Below the pieces are notes generated by a model. That model was not told the DNA's origin. It saw nothing but the letters and a program-made list of their open reading frames with translations, and ran no database searches. Of a stretch of 32,948 bases of DNA, positions 19,149 through 26,788 are shown piece by piece (within the stretch, counting starts at the first letter, position 1; the number at the start of each line of letters is the position of its first letter). A program made the position numbers and the translations under genes. The DNA comes from Pyxidicoccus fallax. GTDB taxonomy: Bacteria; Myxococcota; Myxococcia; Myxococcales; Myxococcaceae. The DNA is taken from assembly GCF_012933655.1 (NCBI RefSeq), contig NZ_JABBJJ010000122.1:1-32948 (forward strand). The letters run 5' to 3'.

Positions 19149-20456
19149 TCACCCCTTGAGCGGACGCACCAGCAGCACGGGCCGGTCCGTGCGCGTCAGC
19201 AGGGCCTGCGCCACCGAGCCGAGCACCGCGAGCTTCAGCCCCGAGCGTCCATGCGTGCCCATGACGATGGCGTCCACGCAGAGCCGCTCGGCCGCCTGCA
19301 CCAGGTGCGTCACCACGTCCCGGCCGCCGTCCATGAGGACCTCCACTCGCACGTTCCGTCCGGTGGCCTCGGCCTGCCGGGGCACCACCGCCTGGAGCTG
19401 CTGCCGCAGCTCGGCTTCCCGTCCCGCCGTGCGGGTGCCCTCCGCGACGTGGACGAGGTGCACCGTGCCGCCCGGGGGCACCAGCCCGAAGGCATGGGCC
19501 ACCGCGCGATTGCCCGTGTCCGAGAAGTCGGTGGCCACCATCACCTCGCGGAAGGTCGGCAGCGGCGCCTCCGCCACGGACACCGCCGCCTGCGACGGCA
19601 CGCACGCCACGGACATGTTGTGCGCCAGCCGCAGCACGTGGTGCGACACGCTCCACAGCCGCCCCAGCGCGCGGCGGTGGTGCGTGCCCACCACCAGCAC
19701 GTCCGCCTTCTCGCGCGTGGCCAGCTCCACGAGGTGGTCGGCGATGCGGCCCACGCCCGCCTCCAGCACGGTGCGCGGCACCTGCCCCTCCGCGGTGGCC
19801 AGCGGCGCCATCAGCGCCGCCGTCTCCTTCTCCAGCGCCAGCCGCAGGTCCGGCGTGACGTCCGCGAACACCAGCGGGTGCGCCAGCCCCAGGCGCTGGT
19901 ATTCCTCCTCCGGCCAGTAGACGCGCCCGCCCACCAACTCCACCGCGCCCCACTTGCGCAGGCCCCTCACCCAGTCCCGCGCGGCCTCGAAGGGCAGCGA
20001 GCGGTCCACGCCCAGCAGCACCTTCAGCGGCCGCTCGCCCCGGGCCCACGCCTCCAGCGGCCCCGGCTCGCGCACCACCAGCAGCGGCACCAGCAGCGTC
20101 TGCGCCAGCCGGTCCACCGTGCCGCCCACGCCCAGGAAGGGCGCGTCATGGCTCGGCGCGGACGTCACCACCAGCGACGCCCGCTGCTCCCGGACGTATT
20201 CCTGCACCGCCACCGCCGGCTCCCCGACGAGCAGCGCGCGCTCCACCTTCGCGCCCAGCTTCTCCAGGCGCTTCACCTGGTCGTCGAGGGCCGCCTCGGC
20301 GGCGCCCCGGAGGGAGGCGCCGAAAGCGCGCGCGGAGTCGGGGTTCAGCACGTGCACCAGCCGCAGCGTCTCGCCCGCCTTCTTGGCGAGCATCGCGGCG
20401 ATGGTGGATGCGCTCAGGGCGGCATCGGAGAAGTTCGTGGCGCAGACGATGGACAT
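19149..20456 (-). CDS. Universal stress protein with three UspA-like domains
   Basis: A 435-residue cytosolic protein. Domain 1 is about 1-132 (MSIVCATNFSDAALSAS start, SLVVTSAPSHDAPFLGVGGTVDRLAQTLLVPLLVV end). Domain 2 is about 143-285 (PLKVLLGVDRSLPFEAA, ADVLVVGTHHRRALGRLW). Domain 3 is about 297-435 (REVMVATDFSDTGNRAVAHA, DAIVMGTHGRSGLKLAVLGSVAQALL). Only domain 3 has the full ATP-binding G-x2-G-x9-G-S pattern; domains 1 and 2 are degenerate. One or two domains are usual, so three is atypical. ATG 20456 was chosen because GGGAGA lies 5 nt upstream and the family starts there. It lies 66 bp after the D-lactate dehydrogenase gene, a pairing that suggests a role under low oxygen or energy stress. 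Confidence 0.88.
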   Translation of the reverse strand: MSIVCATNFSDAALSASTIAAMLAKKAGETLRLVHVLNPDSARAFGASLRGAAEAALDDQVKRLEKLGAKVERALLVGEPAVAVQEYVREQRASLVVTSAPSHDAPFLGVGGTVDRLAQTLLVPLLVVREPGPLEAWARGERPLKVLLGVDRSLPFEAARDWVRGLRKWGAVELVGGRVYWPEEEYQRLGLAHPLVFADVTPDLRLALEKETAALMAPLATAEGQVPRTVLEAGVGRIADHLVELATREKADVLVVGTHHRRALGRLWSVSHHVLRLAHNMSVACVPSQAAVSVAEAPLPTFREVMVATDFSDTGNRAVAHAFGLVPPGGTVHLVHVAEGTRTAGREAELRQQLQAVVPRQAEATGRNVRVEVLMDGGRDVVTHLVQAAERLCVDAIVMGTHGRSGLKLAVLGSVAQALLTRTDRPVLLVRPLKG

Positions 20457-20522
20457 GGTGTCTCCCGGTTCAGAATCCTGTTGGGGCGTTGCTCCCGCCC
20501 GTTTCACTTCGCGTGCCAGCGC

Positions 20523-21551
20523 TCAGCGTGAGGCTGGCGGCGCGCGAATCACCTGCTCGGCGCGCACCTCGTTCACCAGGGGCTCGCCACGCTCGAAGGC
20601 CGTCACGCTGGCCAGCGTCGTCTCGGCGATGTTGGCCAGCGCCTCGTGGGTGAGGAACGCCTGGTGCGAGGTGACGAGGACGTTGGGGAAGGTGAGCAGC
20701 CGCGCCAGGGTGTCGTCCTGGAGCACCTGCCCGGAGAGGTCCTGGAAGAAGATGCCCTCCTCCTCTTCGTACACGTCCAGCCCGGCGCCGCCGATGTGGC
20801 CCGTCTTCAGCGCGGCGAGCAGCGCCCGGCTGTTGATGAGCGCGCCGCGGCCGGTGTTGACGAGCACCACACCCTTCTTCATCCGCGCCAGCGCCGCCCC
20901 GTCCACCATGTGGCGGGTGCTGGGCGTCAGCGGCACGTGGAGCGAGATGATGTCCGAGGCGGAGAACAGCTCCTCCAGCGGGACGAAGCGCACGCCGGTC
21001 TCGCGCTCGAAGCCGGCGTCCGGCGCCACGTCGTAGCAGAGCACCCGGCAGCCGAAGCCCCGGAAGATGCGCGCGGCCACGCGGCCGATGCGCCCCGTGC
21101 CCACCACGCCCACCGTCTTGCCGGCCAGGTCGAAGCCCACCAGCCCGTCCAGCGAGAAGTTCCAGTCGCGCACGCGCGAGAAGGCGCGGGGAATGTGGCG
21201 GACGAGGGACAGCACCAGCGCCACCGCGTGCTCGGCCACCGCGTGCGGCGAGTACTCGGGCACGCGCGTCACGCGGATGCCCAGCCGCCGCGCCGTCTCC
21301 AGGTCCACGTGGTTGTAGCCCGCCGAGCGCGCCGCCACGAGCCGCACCCCACCCGCGTGCAGCACCTCCAGCGTGGCCGCGTCCACCCGGTCATTCACGA
21401 ACGAGCACACCGCCGGAAAGCCGTCCGCCAGCCGCGCCGTCTGCAGCGTCAGGCGCGGCTCGAAGAAGGTGAGCGCGTGCCCGAAGCCCGCGTTGGCCTT
21501 CTCCAGCGCGTCACGGTCATACCGATGGGTGTCGAAGACGGCCAGCCGCAT
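20523..21551 (-). CDS. ldhA: D-lactate dehydrogenase (2-hydroxyacid dehydrogenase family)
   Basis: A 342-residue cytosolic enzyme that should reduce pyruvate to D-lactate with NADH. The Rossmann motif is GTGRIG (151-156). The acidic residue after the second strand (D174 in LCYDVAPDAG) favours NAD over NADP. The catalytic triad is R235 (NTGRGALIN), E264 (GLDVYEEEEGIFF) and H296 (VTSHQAF). The segments SAGYNHVDL (76-84) and VPEYSPHAVAEHAVAL (97-112) and the YEEEEGIFFQDLSGQVLQDD block are highly characteristic of LdhA. Start ATG 21551 has AGGGGAG upstream. It is the first gene of the long minus-strand series and is divergent from a thioredoxin gene across about 259 bp. Confidence 0.92.
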   Translation of the reverse strand: MRLAVFDTHRYDRDALEKANAGFGHALTFFEPRLTLQTARLADGFPAVCSFVNDRVDAATLEVLHAGGVRLVAARSAGYNHVDLETARRLGIRVTRVPEYSPHAVAEHAVALVLSLVRHIPRAFSRVRDWNFSLDGLVGFDLAGKTVGVVGTGRIGRVAARIFRGFGCRVLCYDVAPDAGFERETGVRFVPLEELFSASDIISLHVPLTPSTRHMVDGAALARMKKGVVLVNTGRGALINSRALLAALKTGHIGGAGLDVYEEEEGIFFQDLSGQVLQDDTLARLLTFPNVLVTSHQAFLTHEALANIAETTLASVTAFERGEPLVNEVRAEQVIRAPPASR

Positions 21552-21771
21552 GCCTGCTCCCCTGCCCGGCGTGACGTCCCGTCCACCGGTCATGGTGGGT
21601 GTGACTGCAATGCCCGCACCATGCCTCCCCACCTCGCTGGCTCCCACGGGCCGCGCAAAAGCTGCGCACGGTGGGGGTGGGTCGCAAAACCTGCGCGCCG
21701 GGCGGGCGACGGTGGGCCCGCCAGCGGGCTTGCGAGGAAGCGTCACGGCAGCGCGCGGCGAGGGAGCGGCC

Positions 21772-21778
21772 TACATAT
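21772..21778 (+). promoter_or_regulatory. Possible -10 element upstream of the thioredoxin gene
   Basis: TACATAT is an AT-rich island in a GC-rich divergent gap, 33 nt before the ATG at 21811, giving a 5' UTR of about 25 nt with a good SD (GGAGGT at 21801-21806). No clear -35 was found. Confidence 0.3.
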
Positions 21779-21810
21779 TGGTTGGGAAGAACCCGCGTCG
21801 GGAGGTGCCC

Positions 21811-22260
21811 ATGTTCCGCTGCAAGGCCTGTGGAGCGTTCAACCGCGTGCGGGAGCCCCGTCCCCCGGGCGCCCCCGAGTGTGGCCGGTGTCACGGCCTG
21901 CTGGACGTGTCCGGCGCGCCGCAGGAGGTGGACGGCGAGGGCCTGGACCGGGCCGTGCTCGGCTCACCGGTGCCGGTGCTGCTGGACCTGTGGGCGCCGT
22001 GGTGCGCGCCCTGCCGCGCGGCGGCGCCCATCCTGGACGCGGTGGGCCGGGCCCAGGCGGGGCGGCTGCTCGTGCTCAAGCTGAACACCGAGGAGCACCC
22101 CCACGTGGCCCATGCCCTGCGCGTGCAGGGCATCCCGACCTTCGTGGTGTACGCCGGGGGCCGCGAGGTGGCGCGGCGCAGCGGCGTCATGCCGCGCGCG
22201 GAGCTGGAGCGGTGGGTGATGATGTCGGTGGCGCAGGGCGGCGCCGGCGCCACCGTTTGA
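21811..22260 (+). CDS. Thioredoxin with N-terminal zinc ribbon (thioredoxin 2 / TrxC-like)
   Basis: A 149-residue cytosolic disulfide reductase. Residues 1-30 carry two CxxC pairs (C4/C7 and C24/C27) that form the zinc ribbon of TrxC-type proteins. The thioredoxin domain follows with the active site WCAPC (64-68), preceded by VLLDLWAPW, and the cis-proline P109 in GIPTF. The usual active site is WCGPC; Ala in place of Gly is a common variant. The ATG at 21811 has GGAGGT 4 nt upstream. TrxC homologues are often induced by oxidative stress and the zinc can respond to oxidation. Divergence from ldhA and the stress protein suggests a shared redox theme. Confidence 0.92.
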   Translation: MFRCKACGAFNRVREPRPPGAPECGRCHGLLDVSGAPQEVDGEGLDRAVLGSPVPVLLDLWAPWCAPCRAAAPILDAVGRAQAGRLLVLKLNTEEHPHVAHALRVQGIPTFVVYAGGREVARRSGVMPRAELERWVMMSVAQGGAGATV

Positions 22261-22272
22261 TACCGCCAGGGG

Positions 22273-23934
22273 CTACGGGCTGACGCCCACCGTGAGCACG
22301 CGTCCGTCATACAGGCGGACGAAGCCCGCGTCATTCCCATACGACGGACCGAAGCCGCCGCCCACCACCACGCTTCCCTCGGGGGTCAGCTGGAGGTCGG
22401 TGACGCGCGCCCCGGACTCCGGCGGCCCCTCGATATAGGTAACGGGTCCAGGAGCCCGGGTGTCGAGATTCATCGCCGCGAACCAGCCCTTGTCGGGGAG
22501 GTCGCCGGACGCCCTGTCCCAGTGGCCGCCCACGAGCAACACGTGCGTGGGGGTGAAGGTCTGCGTGTCCACCACGCCGGGATGGCCGCCGACGTCGGTG
22601 GTCCATTGCACATTCCCCTGCGTGTCGAACATCGACACCCAGAACCGACCCGGCGCGCTGCCGCTCGTGGAGCTGAAGAGCCCCGTCACGCCCGCGCGGC
22701 TGACGGCCAATCTCGAAGAGACGTTCAGCTTCTCCCAGAGCTGCGGGCCCTCCGGGCTGAGCTTGCGGAGGTACGTCTTTTCGAGGGTCGTGCCCTGGGA
22801 GGTGCCGTCCCGCCTGTAGACAAAGCCAGACAGGTAGACGGCCTCCATCGCATCGAGACCGAGCCCTGTTGGCCGGTTGAACTGGCCCTCATCGAAGGTG
22901 CGGCTCCAGCGTTCGGTGCCCTGGGACGTGAGCGCGTACAGCGTGTACTGCCGCGCGCGCTCGTAGTTGCCCGTGGACACCACGCAATAGACATCTCCGT
23001 CCGGAGCCACGGCGATGAACTCGGCCGACAGCTCCGTCCCAGGAAGCTGCCAGGTCCCCAGCTCGCGCCCGTCCTCGGACAGCCGGGTGATGCTCCCGGA
23101 GGAGCGCAGCACGTAGGTGCCGCCTGCCCCGTCGAGCCCGATGCCCCGGGGAGACAAGGACTCCAACCGCCAGCGCTGCTGGCCGGTGCTGCTCAACCGC
23201 GTCACGGCGCTGTCGTCCTGGACGACGATGTCCCCACCCGGCGCGATGCGCACGGCGCGGGGATGGCGGGCCCATGGCAGCTCCCACTTCACCACGGAGG
23301 CGACCTCCTCCAGGGAGACGACCTTCACCCCATCCATCCGCAGGGAGCAATCGCGCGTCGCCGCGGCGCAGGCACCACCCCACCGGGGGTAGCCCGCGGG
23401 CGTGGCCCGGAGCGTCACCTCCGCCGTCCGGACAGGCACCTTGCACGGAGCGCCGCAGGACCACGCGTCCGCGCCAGCCACGATGCTCGCACCGGCGGGC
23501 AGGCCGCGGATGTCCACATAGGCGAAGCTGGTTCCCTGCAGTACCGCCTCGTCGCCCTCTGGCGCCCCCTGCGCACGGAGGCGGGCCGTGTGGCTGCCCG
23601 CGAGACCGGGCGCGAACTTCACCCGCACCTCGCACTCGTGCCCCGCGTCGAGGAAGCGCTCACAGGTGCTGGCGGTGATGACGAACGCCTCGCTGTCGAC
23701 GGTGACGCTGACCGCCTCCACCGAGGCGGGCGAGGCATTGCGCAGGGTGAAGACCTGCTCGGCGGAGCTCGTGCCCACCTCCTGCTCGCCGAAGTCGAGC
23801 GACGGCCTGTCGATGATGAGCACCGCGGTCGGGGCGGGCGGAGGAGGCGGTTCCTCGTTCTCCCCCGAGCACGCGAGGAAGAGGGCCGACGCGCAGACGC
23901 GCGGCAGCAGGGACTGCAAAGGATTGCGAGACAT
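22273..23934 (-). CDS. Predicted lipoprotein with ASH-like domain and beta-propeller-like repeats
   Basis: A 553-residue envelope protein. The signal peptide ends in LFLAC with C22 as the lipidated residue, followed by an acidic/proline tether (SGENEEPPPPPAP). Residues about 38-133 resemble an ASH/choice-of-anchor-D immunoglobulin-like domain (IDRPSLDFGEQEVGTSSAEQVFTLRNAS, then CEVRVKFAPGLAGSHTARLR). Next is a Cys-containing segment (AWSCGAPCKVPVRTAEVTLRATPAGY). Residues about 210-550 show repeated short blocks ending in W (GQQRWRLESL, GRELGTWQLPG, GTERWSRTF, GPQLWEKLNV, GNVQWTTDV), typical of PQQ/NHL-like propeller blades. No catalytic residues are evident; surface adhesion or scaffolding is likely. 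The ATG has AGAAGG upstream. It follows another lipoprotein gene on the same strand. Confidence 0.82.
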   Translation of the reverse strand: MSRNPLQSLLPRVCASALFLACSGENEEPPPPPAPTAVLIIDRPSLDFGEQEVGTSSAEQVFTLRNASPASVEAVSVTVDSEAFVITASTCERFLDAGHECEVRVKFAPGLAGSHTARLRAQGAPEGDEAVLQGTSFAYVDIRGLPAGASIVAGADAWSCGAPCKVPVRTAEVTLRATPAGYPRWGGACAAATRDCSLRMDGVKVVSLEEVASVVKWELPWARHPRAVRIAPGGDIVVQDDSAVTRLSSTGQQRWRLESLSPRGIGLDGAGGTYVLRSSGSITRLSEDGRELGTWQLPGTELSAEFIAVAPDGDVYCVVSTGNYERARQYTLYALTSQGTERWSRTFDEGQFNRPTGLGLDAMEAVYLSGFVYRRDGTSQGTTLEKTYLRKLSPEGPQLWEKLNVSSRLAVSRAGVTGLFSSTSGSAPGRFWVSMFDTQGNVQWTTDVGGHPGVVDTQTFTPTHVLLVGGHWDRASGDLPDKGWFAAMNLDTRAPGPVTYIEGPPESGARVTDLQLTPEGSVVVGGGFGPSYGNDAGFVRLYDGRVLTVGVSP

Positions 23935-24075
23935 GGAGCGCCTTCTAAATCAAAGCGTGAATGGCGGGCGAGCCCCCCTTCCGGAGCCCGCCTCGCCTGA
24001 AAGGGATTGGGGAGCGACCCGCCAGGCGCCTGCTCGGAGGCAAGGCCAGCGTTGCCCCCGTGGAGGAGCAGCGGC

Positions 24076-24711
24076 TCAGGTGCCCGCGTCGGGCCAGTCC
24101 GCCACGCAGCGCCCCTGCTTGCAGCGGGGCACGAAGTACTCGACGGAGCAGCTGCCGCGGGCGGCACAAATGGGGGGGTCGCCGCAGTAGCGGGCCACCT
24201 CCGCGGCGGCCTTCGTCTCGAAGTCCGCGCGGCCGGTGACGCTCACCATGGCCGGGGGGCACTGCCCATGGTCCGTGCACCGGGCATCGAACTCGGCCGC
24301 CACACAGTCACGGTCCTGCTCGCACTGATTGTGCTCCGCGCGGATGCTCTCCAGCGCGCAGTACACCGTCAGCAGGCGCGGGCAGTTGTAGTCCGCGTTC
24401 TCGCACCCCGGATACGTGTACGTCTGCTGGGGGTGGCTGGGGCTGGCTCCGGAGCAGGCCGGTAGCCCCGGCCTGCTCGGACACTGCCGCTGGTCGGTGG
24501 AGCCTTCCGGGCAGGTCCACTTCCCATCCGTGCACACGGGCTCCGTGAGGACGTCCTCGCACCCCAGGCAGCAGGTGGGCGCTTCGGCGCGCACACACTC
24601 CGCCTCGACAGAAGCGTCGCCGTCTCCCGCGTCCCGCGAGGCCTTCTCCGAGGACTCCGACTGACAGCCCAGCCACAGGCCGCAGAGCATCAGCAGCACC
24701 AGCTTGCGCAT
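24076..24711 (-). CDS. Cysteine-rich predicted lipoprotein
   Basis: A 211-residue protein with a short signal peptide and lipobox LWLGC (C16), so probably an outer-membrane or periplasmic lipoprotein. After C16 I count 20 further cysteines, an even number consistent with a fully disulfide-bonded fold, in motifs such as CCLGCEDV, CTDGKWTCPEG, CENADYNCPR and CKQGRC. The mature N-terminus is Ser/Asp/Glu-rich (QSESSEKASRDAGDGDASVEAE). No enzyme family is recognised; such Cys-rich lipoproteins are common in myxobacteria. The ATG has GGGAG 7 nt upstream. It is 141 bp upstream of the propeller lipoprotein, with no strong terminator between them. Confidence 0.8.
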   Translation of the reverse strand: MRKLVLLMLCGLWLGCQSESSEKASRDAGDGDASVEAECVRAEAPTCCLGCEDVLTEPVCTDGKWTCPEGSTDQRQCPSRPGLPACSGASPSHPQQTYTYPGCENADYNCPRLLTVYCALESIRAEHNQCEQDRDCVAAEFDARCTDHGQCPPAMVSVTGRADFETKAAAEVARYCGDPPICAARGSCSVEYFVPRCKQGRCVADWPDAGT

Positions 24712-24832
24712 ACACGACTCCCATCCTGGTTGCCGGCCCCGGCGCGGGAATCCTCGTCGGAGCCGGCCGCGACTGACAAGGAGAACGATGCGCCTCGGGC
24801 CAGGAACGACGGGCCGTGTCAGACAGTCGCCG

Positions 24833-25198
24833 CTACCAGTTGTTCCTTCCGTCGACGAACGTCACTGGGACCGCATCCAGGTCGAAGTCCTCGAGGAGGC
24901 GGGCATTCACCGACACCTTCCTGAGGTCGGGCTGCGTGTCCATGGTCTCCCACACGGGAGTGTCGCTGTAGGTACCGCACCCGCAGGTGCCGCAGTGGAA
25001 GTGTTTGAAGAGCTCGGGGGTCGAGCTGTAGGCAGCGCTGTTGCGGGAGGAGAGCAGCCGGAACTGCTCGGGCTTCATGTAGGCCCACAGAGCGCCGCGC
25101 TTCGAGCAGAACGTGCAGTTGCAGCGGGTCACCGACTTCGGGGCCTCGCTGATCTCGAACTCGGTGGCACCACAGTGGCACTTGCCTCGGACGGCCAT
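24833..25198 (-). CDS. GFA/CENP-V family zinc-binding protein
   Basis: A 121-residue protein of the glutathione-dependent formaldehyde-activating (GFA)/CENP-V fold. The zinc ligand pattern is complete: C7 and C9 (GKCHCGATEFE), C26, C28 and C31 (RCNCTFCSKRG), and C69, C72 and C74 (FHCGTCGCGTYS). Family members have been linked to S-hydroxymethylglutathione chemistry, but many only bind zinc and have no proven activity, so the function is open. ATG 25198 is supported by AGAGGAGA 5 nt upstream and by the family's usual N-terminus (xGxCHCG). A GC-rich hairpin sits directly before the SD. It follows the DoxX gene after 106 bp and may be in the same regulatory unit. Confidence 0.88.
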   Translation of the reverse strand: MAVRGKCHCGATEFEISEAPKSVTRCNCTFCSKRGALWAYMKPEQFRLLSSRNSAAYSSTPELFKHFHCGTCGCGTYSDTPVWETMDTQPDLRKVSVNARLLEDFDLDAVPVTFVDGRNNW

Positions 25199-25208
25199 GA
25201 CGTCTCCT

Positions 25209-25243
25209 CTCGCGCCGGCGGGGTCCATCCCCCCGGGCGCGAG
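25209..25243. terminator. GC-rich hairpin between doxX and the GFA gene
   Basis: CTCGCGCC (25209-25216) pairs perfectly with GGCGCGAG (25236-25243), with an inner GGGG/CCCC pairing. On the minus strand the stem ends right at the SD of the GFA gene. It could be a U-less terminator or attenuator after doxX or a structure masking the ribosome-binding site; the sequence does not decide. Confidence 0.45.
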
Positions 25244-25304
25244 TACGGATGCCAACGCCCGATGACAGCTGTTTGTCAGGTTTGGTTGGACGCCGGGCGC
25301 GGCT

Positions 25305-25766
25305 TCACGCCACCGCGCCCGCCGCGCGGCCAGACGGAGCCGCCTGCCGCGCTCGCGCGCCGTCGATGGCGAACGCCCCGCTGCCCAGCAACGCCTGCGC
25401 CACCAGCGCGAGGAGGAGGAACGCGACGTACTCCCACCCGCCGCCGGAGTTGGTGAACATCCACCCGTTGGCGAGGTGGGGCTTGAACGCGCCGAGCATC
25501 ACCGGCACCAGGCCGAGCGCCACGAGCCGCGTGCGGAAGCCCGCCACCAGCGCGAGCCCACCGAGCAGCTCCGCGAGGAACACGGGCCACGCCGTCCACC
25601 CGGGGAAGCCGTGGGCCTCGAAGAACTGCTCGGTGCCGGCGAACGTGAAGATGAAGGCCTTGGCCCCCGCGTGCGCGAGGAACACCGCGCCCAGGGCCAC
25701 GCGCAGCACGGTGGGCCCCACGGCGCGGGCGGAGGGAGAGGACAGGACGGACTCGATGCGGCTCAT
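25305..25766 (-). CDS. DoxX family inner-membrane protein
   Basis: A 153-residue membrane protein with four predicted helices at about 18-36, 62-79, 81-97 and 112-130. DoxX landmarks are the LRVALGAVFLAHAGAKAF start, FFEAHGFPGWTAWPVFLAELLGGLALVAGFRTR, and the late NSGGGWEYVAFLLLALV segment. DoxX proteins have been linked to quinone/thiosulfate oxidation in archaea and to redox-stress membrane complexes in actinobacteria; the substrate here is unknown. The ATG at 25766 has AAGGAG upstream. It lies downstream of a LysR gene on the same strand with two inverted repeats between them, so LysR control is likely. Confidence 0.85.
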   Translation of the reverse strand: MSRIESVLSSPSARAVGPTVLRVALGAVFLAHAGAKAFIFTFAGTEQFFEAHGFPGWTAWPVFLAELLGGLALVAGFRTRLVALGLVPVMLGAFKPHLANGWMFTNSGGGWEYVAFLLLALVAQALLGSGAFAIDGARARQAAPSGRAAGAVA

Positions 25767-25790
25767 GACGGCGGCTCCTTGGAACAGGAG

Positions 25791-25829
25791 GGAAGGCGTT
25801 CCCCTCACACGCCCCATGGAATGCCTTCC
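25791..25829. promoter_or_regulatory. 12-bp inverted repeat upstream of doxX
   Basis: GGAAGGCGTTCC (25791-25802) and GGAATGCCTTCC (25818-25829) are complementary at 11 of 12 positions around a 15-nt loop. The repeat lies between the LysR stop and the DoxX start. It could terminate lysR or act as a leader structure/operator of doxX. Confidence 0.45.
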
Positions 25830-25857
25830 GCGCTGGCCCGCCGGAAGACGCGCGTCG

Positions 25858-25872
25858 AGAACGAATCGTTCT
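25858..25872. promoter_or_regulatory. 15-bp perfect palindrome AGAACGAATCGTTCT
   Basis: The arms AGAACGA and TCGTTCT flank a single central A. The site is 13 bp below the LysR stop and about 92 bp upstream of the doxX start codon, well placed for an operator. LysR-type proteins prefer T-N11-A dyads, so the binder might be LysR or another dimeric regulator. Confidence 0.5.
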
Positions 25873-25885
25873 GCGTGCCGAACAA

Positions 25886-26788
25886 TCAGCCCCAGCGCGC
25901 GGAGCGGAACTCCGCGGCCAGCACGTCGAGCAGGGCGCGCAGGCGCGGGGCGGGAGTCCGGCCGGACGCATGGATGGCGTGGATGCCCACGGGCCGGGGC
26001 GCGAAGTCGTCGAGCACGGTGACGAGGCGCCCGGAGCGCAGGTCCTCGTCCACCATGAAGCGCGGCAGCATGCCGAGGCCGATGCCCTGGGCCACGGCCT
26101 CGCGGAGCATGGTGCCGTTGCCGGTGGACAGCGAGCCGGACACCGGCACGCGGATGCGGCCTCGCGGGCCATAGAAGCGCCACTCGTCCTCGGCGCGCAG
26201 GTGCGTGTAGCGCAGGCAGTCGTGGTGGAGCAGGTCCTCGGGCCGCTCCGGCGTGCCCCGGCGCTTCAGGTACGCGGGCGCCGCGCACACGTGCAGCGAG
26301 GTGGTTGCCAGCTTGCGCGCCACGAGGTTGGAGTCGCGCAGGCGTGTAATCCGGAGGGCCACGTCCACGCGCTCCTCGACGAGGTCCACCAGCCGGTCGC
26401 TCAGCACGAGCTCCACATGGGTGTCCGGGTGCGCGGCGAGGAAGCGGGCCATGGGCGCAGCGAGGTACATCTGCGCGAAGCTCACGGGCGCGTTGATGCG
26501 CAGCGAGCCCCGGCCCGCGTCGGTGGCCCCGCGCGTGGCGGCGCCGGCTTCCTGGAGCATCCGCGCGCAATGCGCGTACACGCCCATTCCCGCGTCGGTG
26601 ACGGTGAGCTTGCGTGTGGTGCGGATGAGCAGCGGCTCGCCCACGCGGGACTCGAGCCGTGCCACTCGCGCGCTCACCACGGACTTGGACACACCGAGGA
26701 CCCGGGCCGCCTGGGTGAACGAGCGATGCTCGACGACGCGCGCGAAGCACGCGAGGCCGAGCAGGTCATCGAAGAGGGGTTCGCTCAC
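25886..26788 (-). CDS. LysR-type transcriptional regulator
   Basis: A 300-residue DNA-binding regulator. The winged helix-turn-helix is at the N-terminus (LLGLACFARVVEHRSFTQAARVLGVSKSVVSARVARLESRVG, about 9-50), followed by the LIRTTRKLTVTDAG linker helix. A periplasmic-binding-like effector domain fills the rest (LRINAPVSFAQMYLAAPMARFLAAHPD, LSDRLVDLVEERVDVALRI, GIGLGMLPRFMVDEDL). The sequence is of the CrgA/AaeR-like subgroup. I chose GTG 26788 (MSEPLFDD) because longer versions add an Arg-rich low-complexity leader; no SD is visible. Downstream on the same strand lie doxX and the GFA gene, its likely targets. Confidence 0.88.
   Translation of the reverse strand: MSEPLFDDLLGLACFARVVEHRSFTQAARVLGVSKSVVSARVARLESRVGEPLLIRTTRKLTVTDAGMGVYAHCARMLQEAGAATRGATDAGRGSLRINAPVSFAQMYLAAPMARFLAAHPDTHVELVLSDRLVDLVEERVDVALRITRLRDSNLVARKLATTSLHVCAAPAYLKRRGTPERPEDLLHHDCLRYTHLRAEDEWRFYGPRGRIRVPVSGSLSTGNGTMLREAVAQGIGLGMLPRFMVDEDLRSGRLVTVLDDFAPRPVGIHAIHASGRTPAPRLRALLDVLAAEFRSARWG

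Noticed and set aside
17446-19920. Long plus-strand open frame opposite the repeat-companion and stress-protein genes
   Set aside because: Low-complexity Arg/Ser/Pro translation, no start signal, and it spans several real genes on the other strand.
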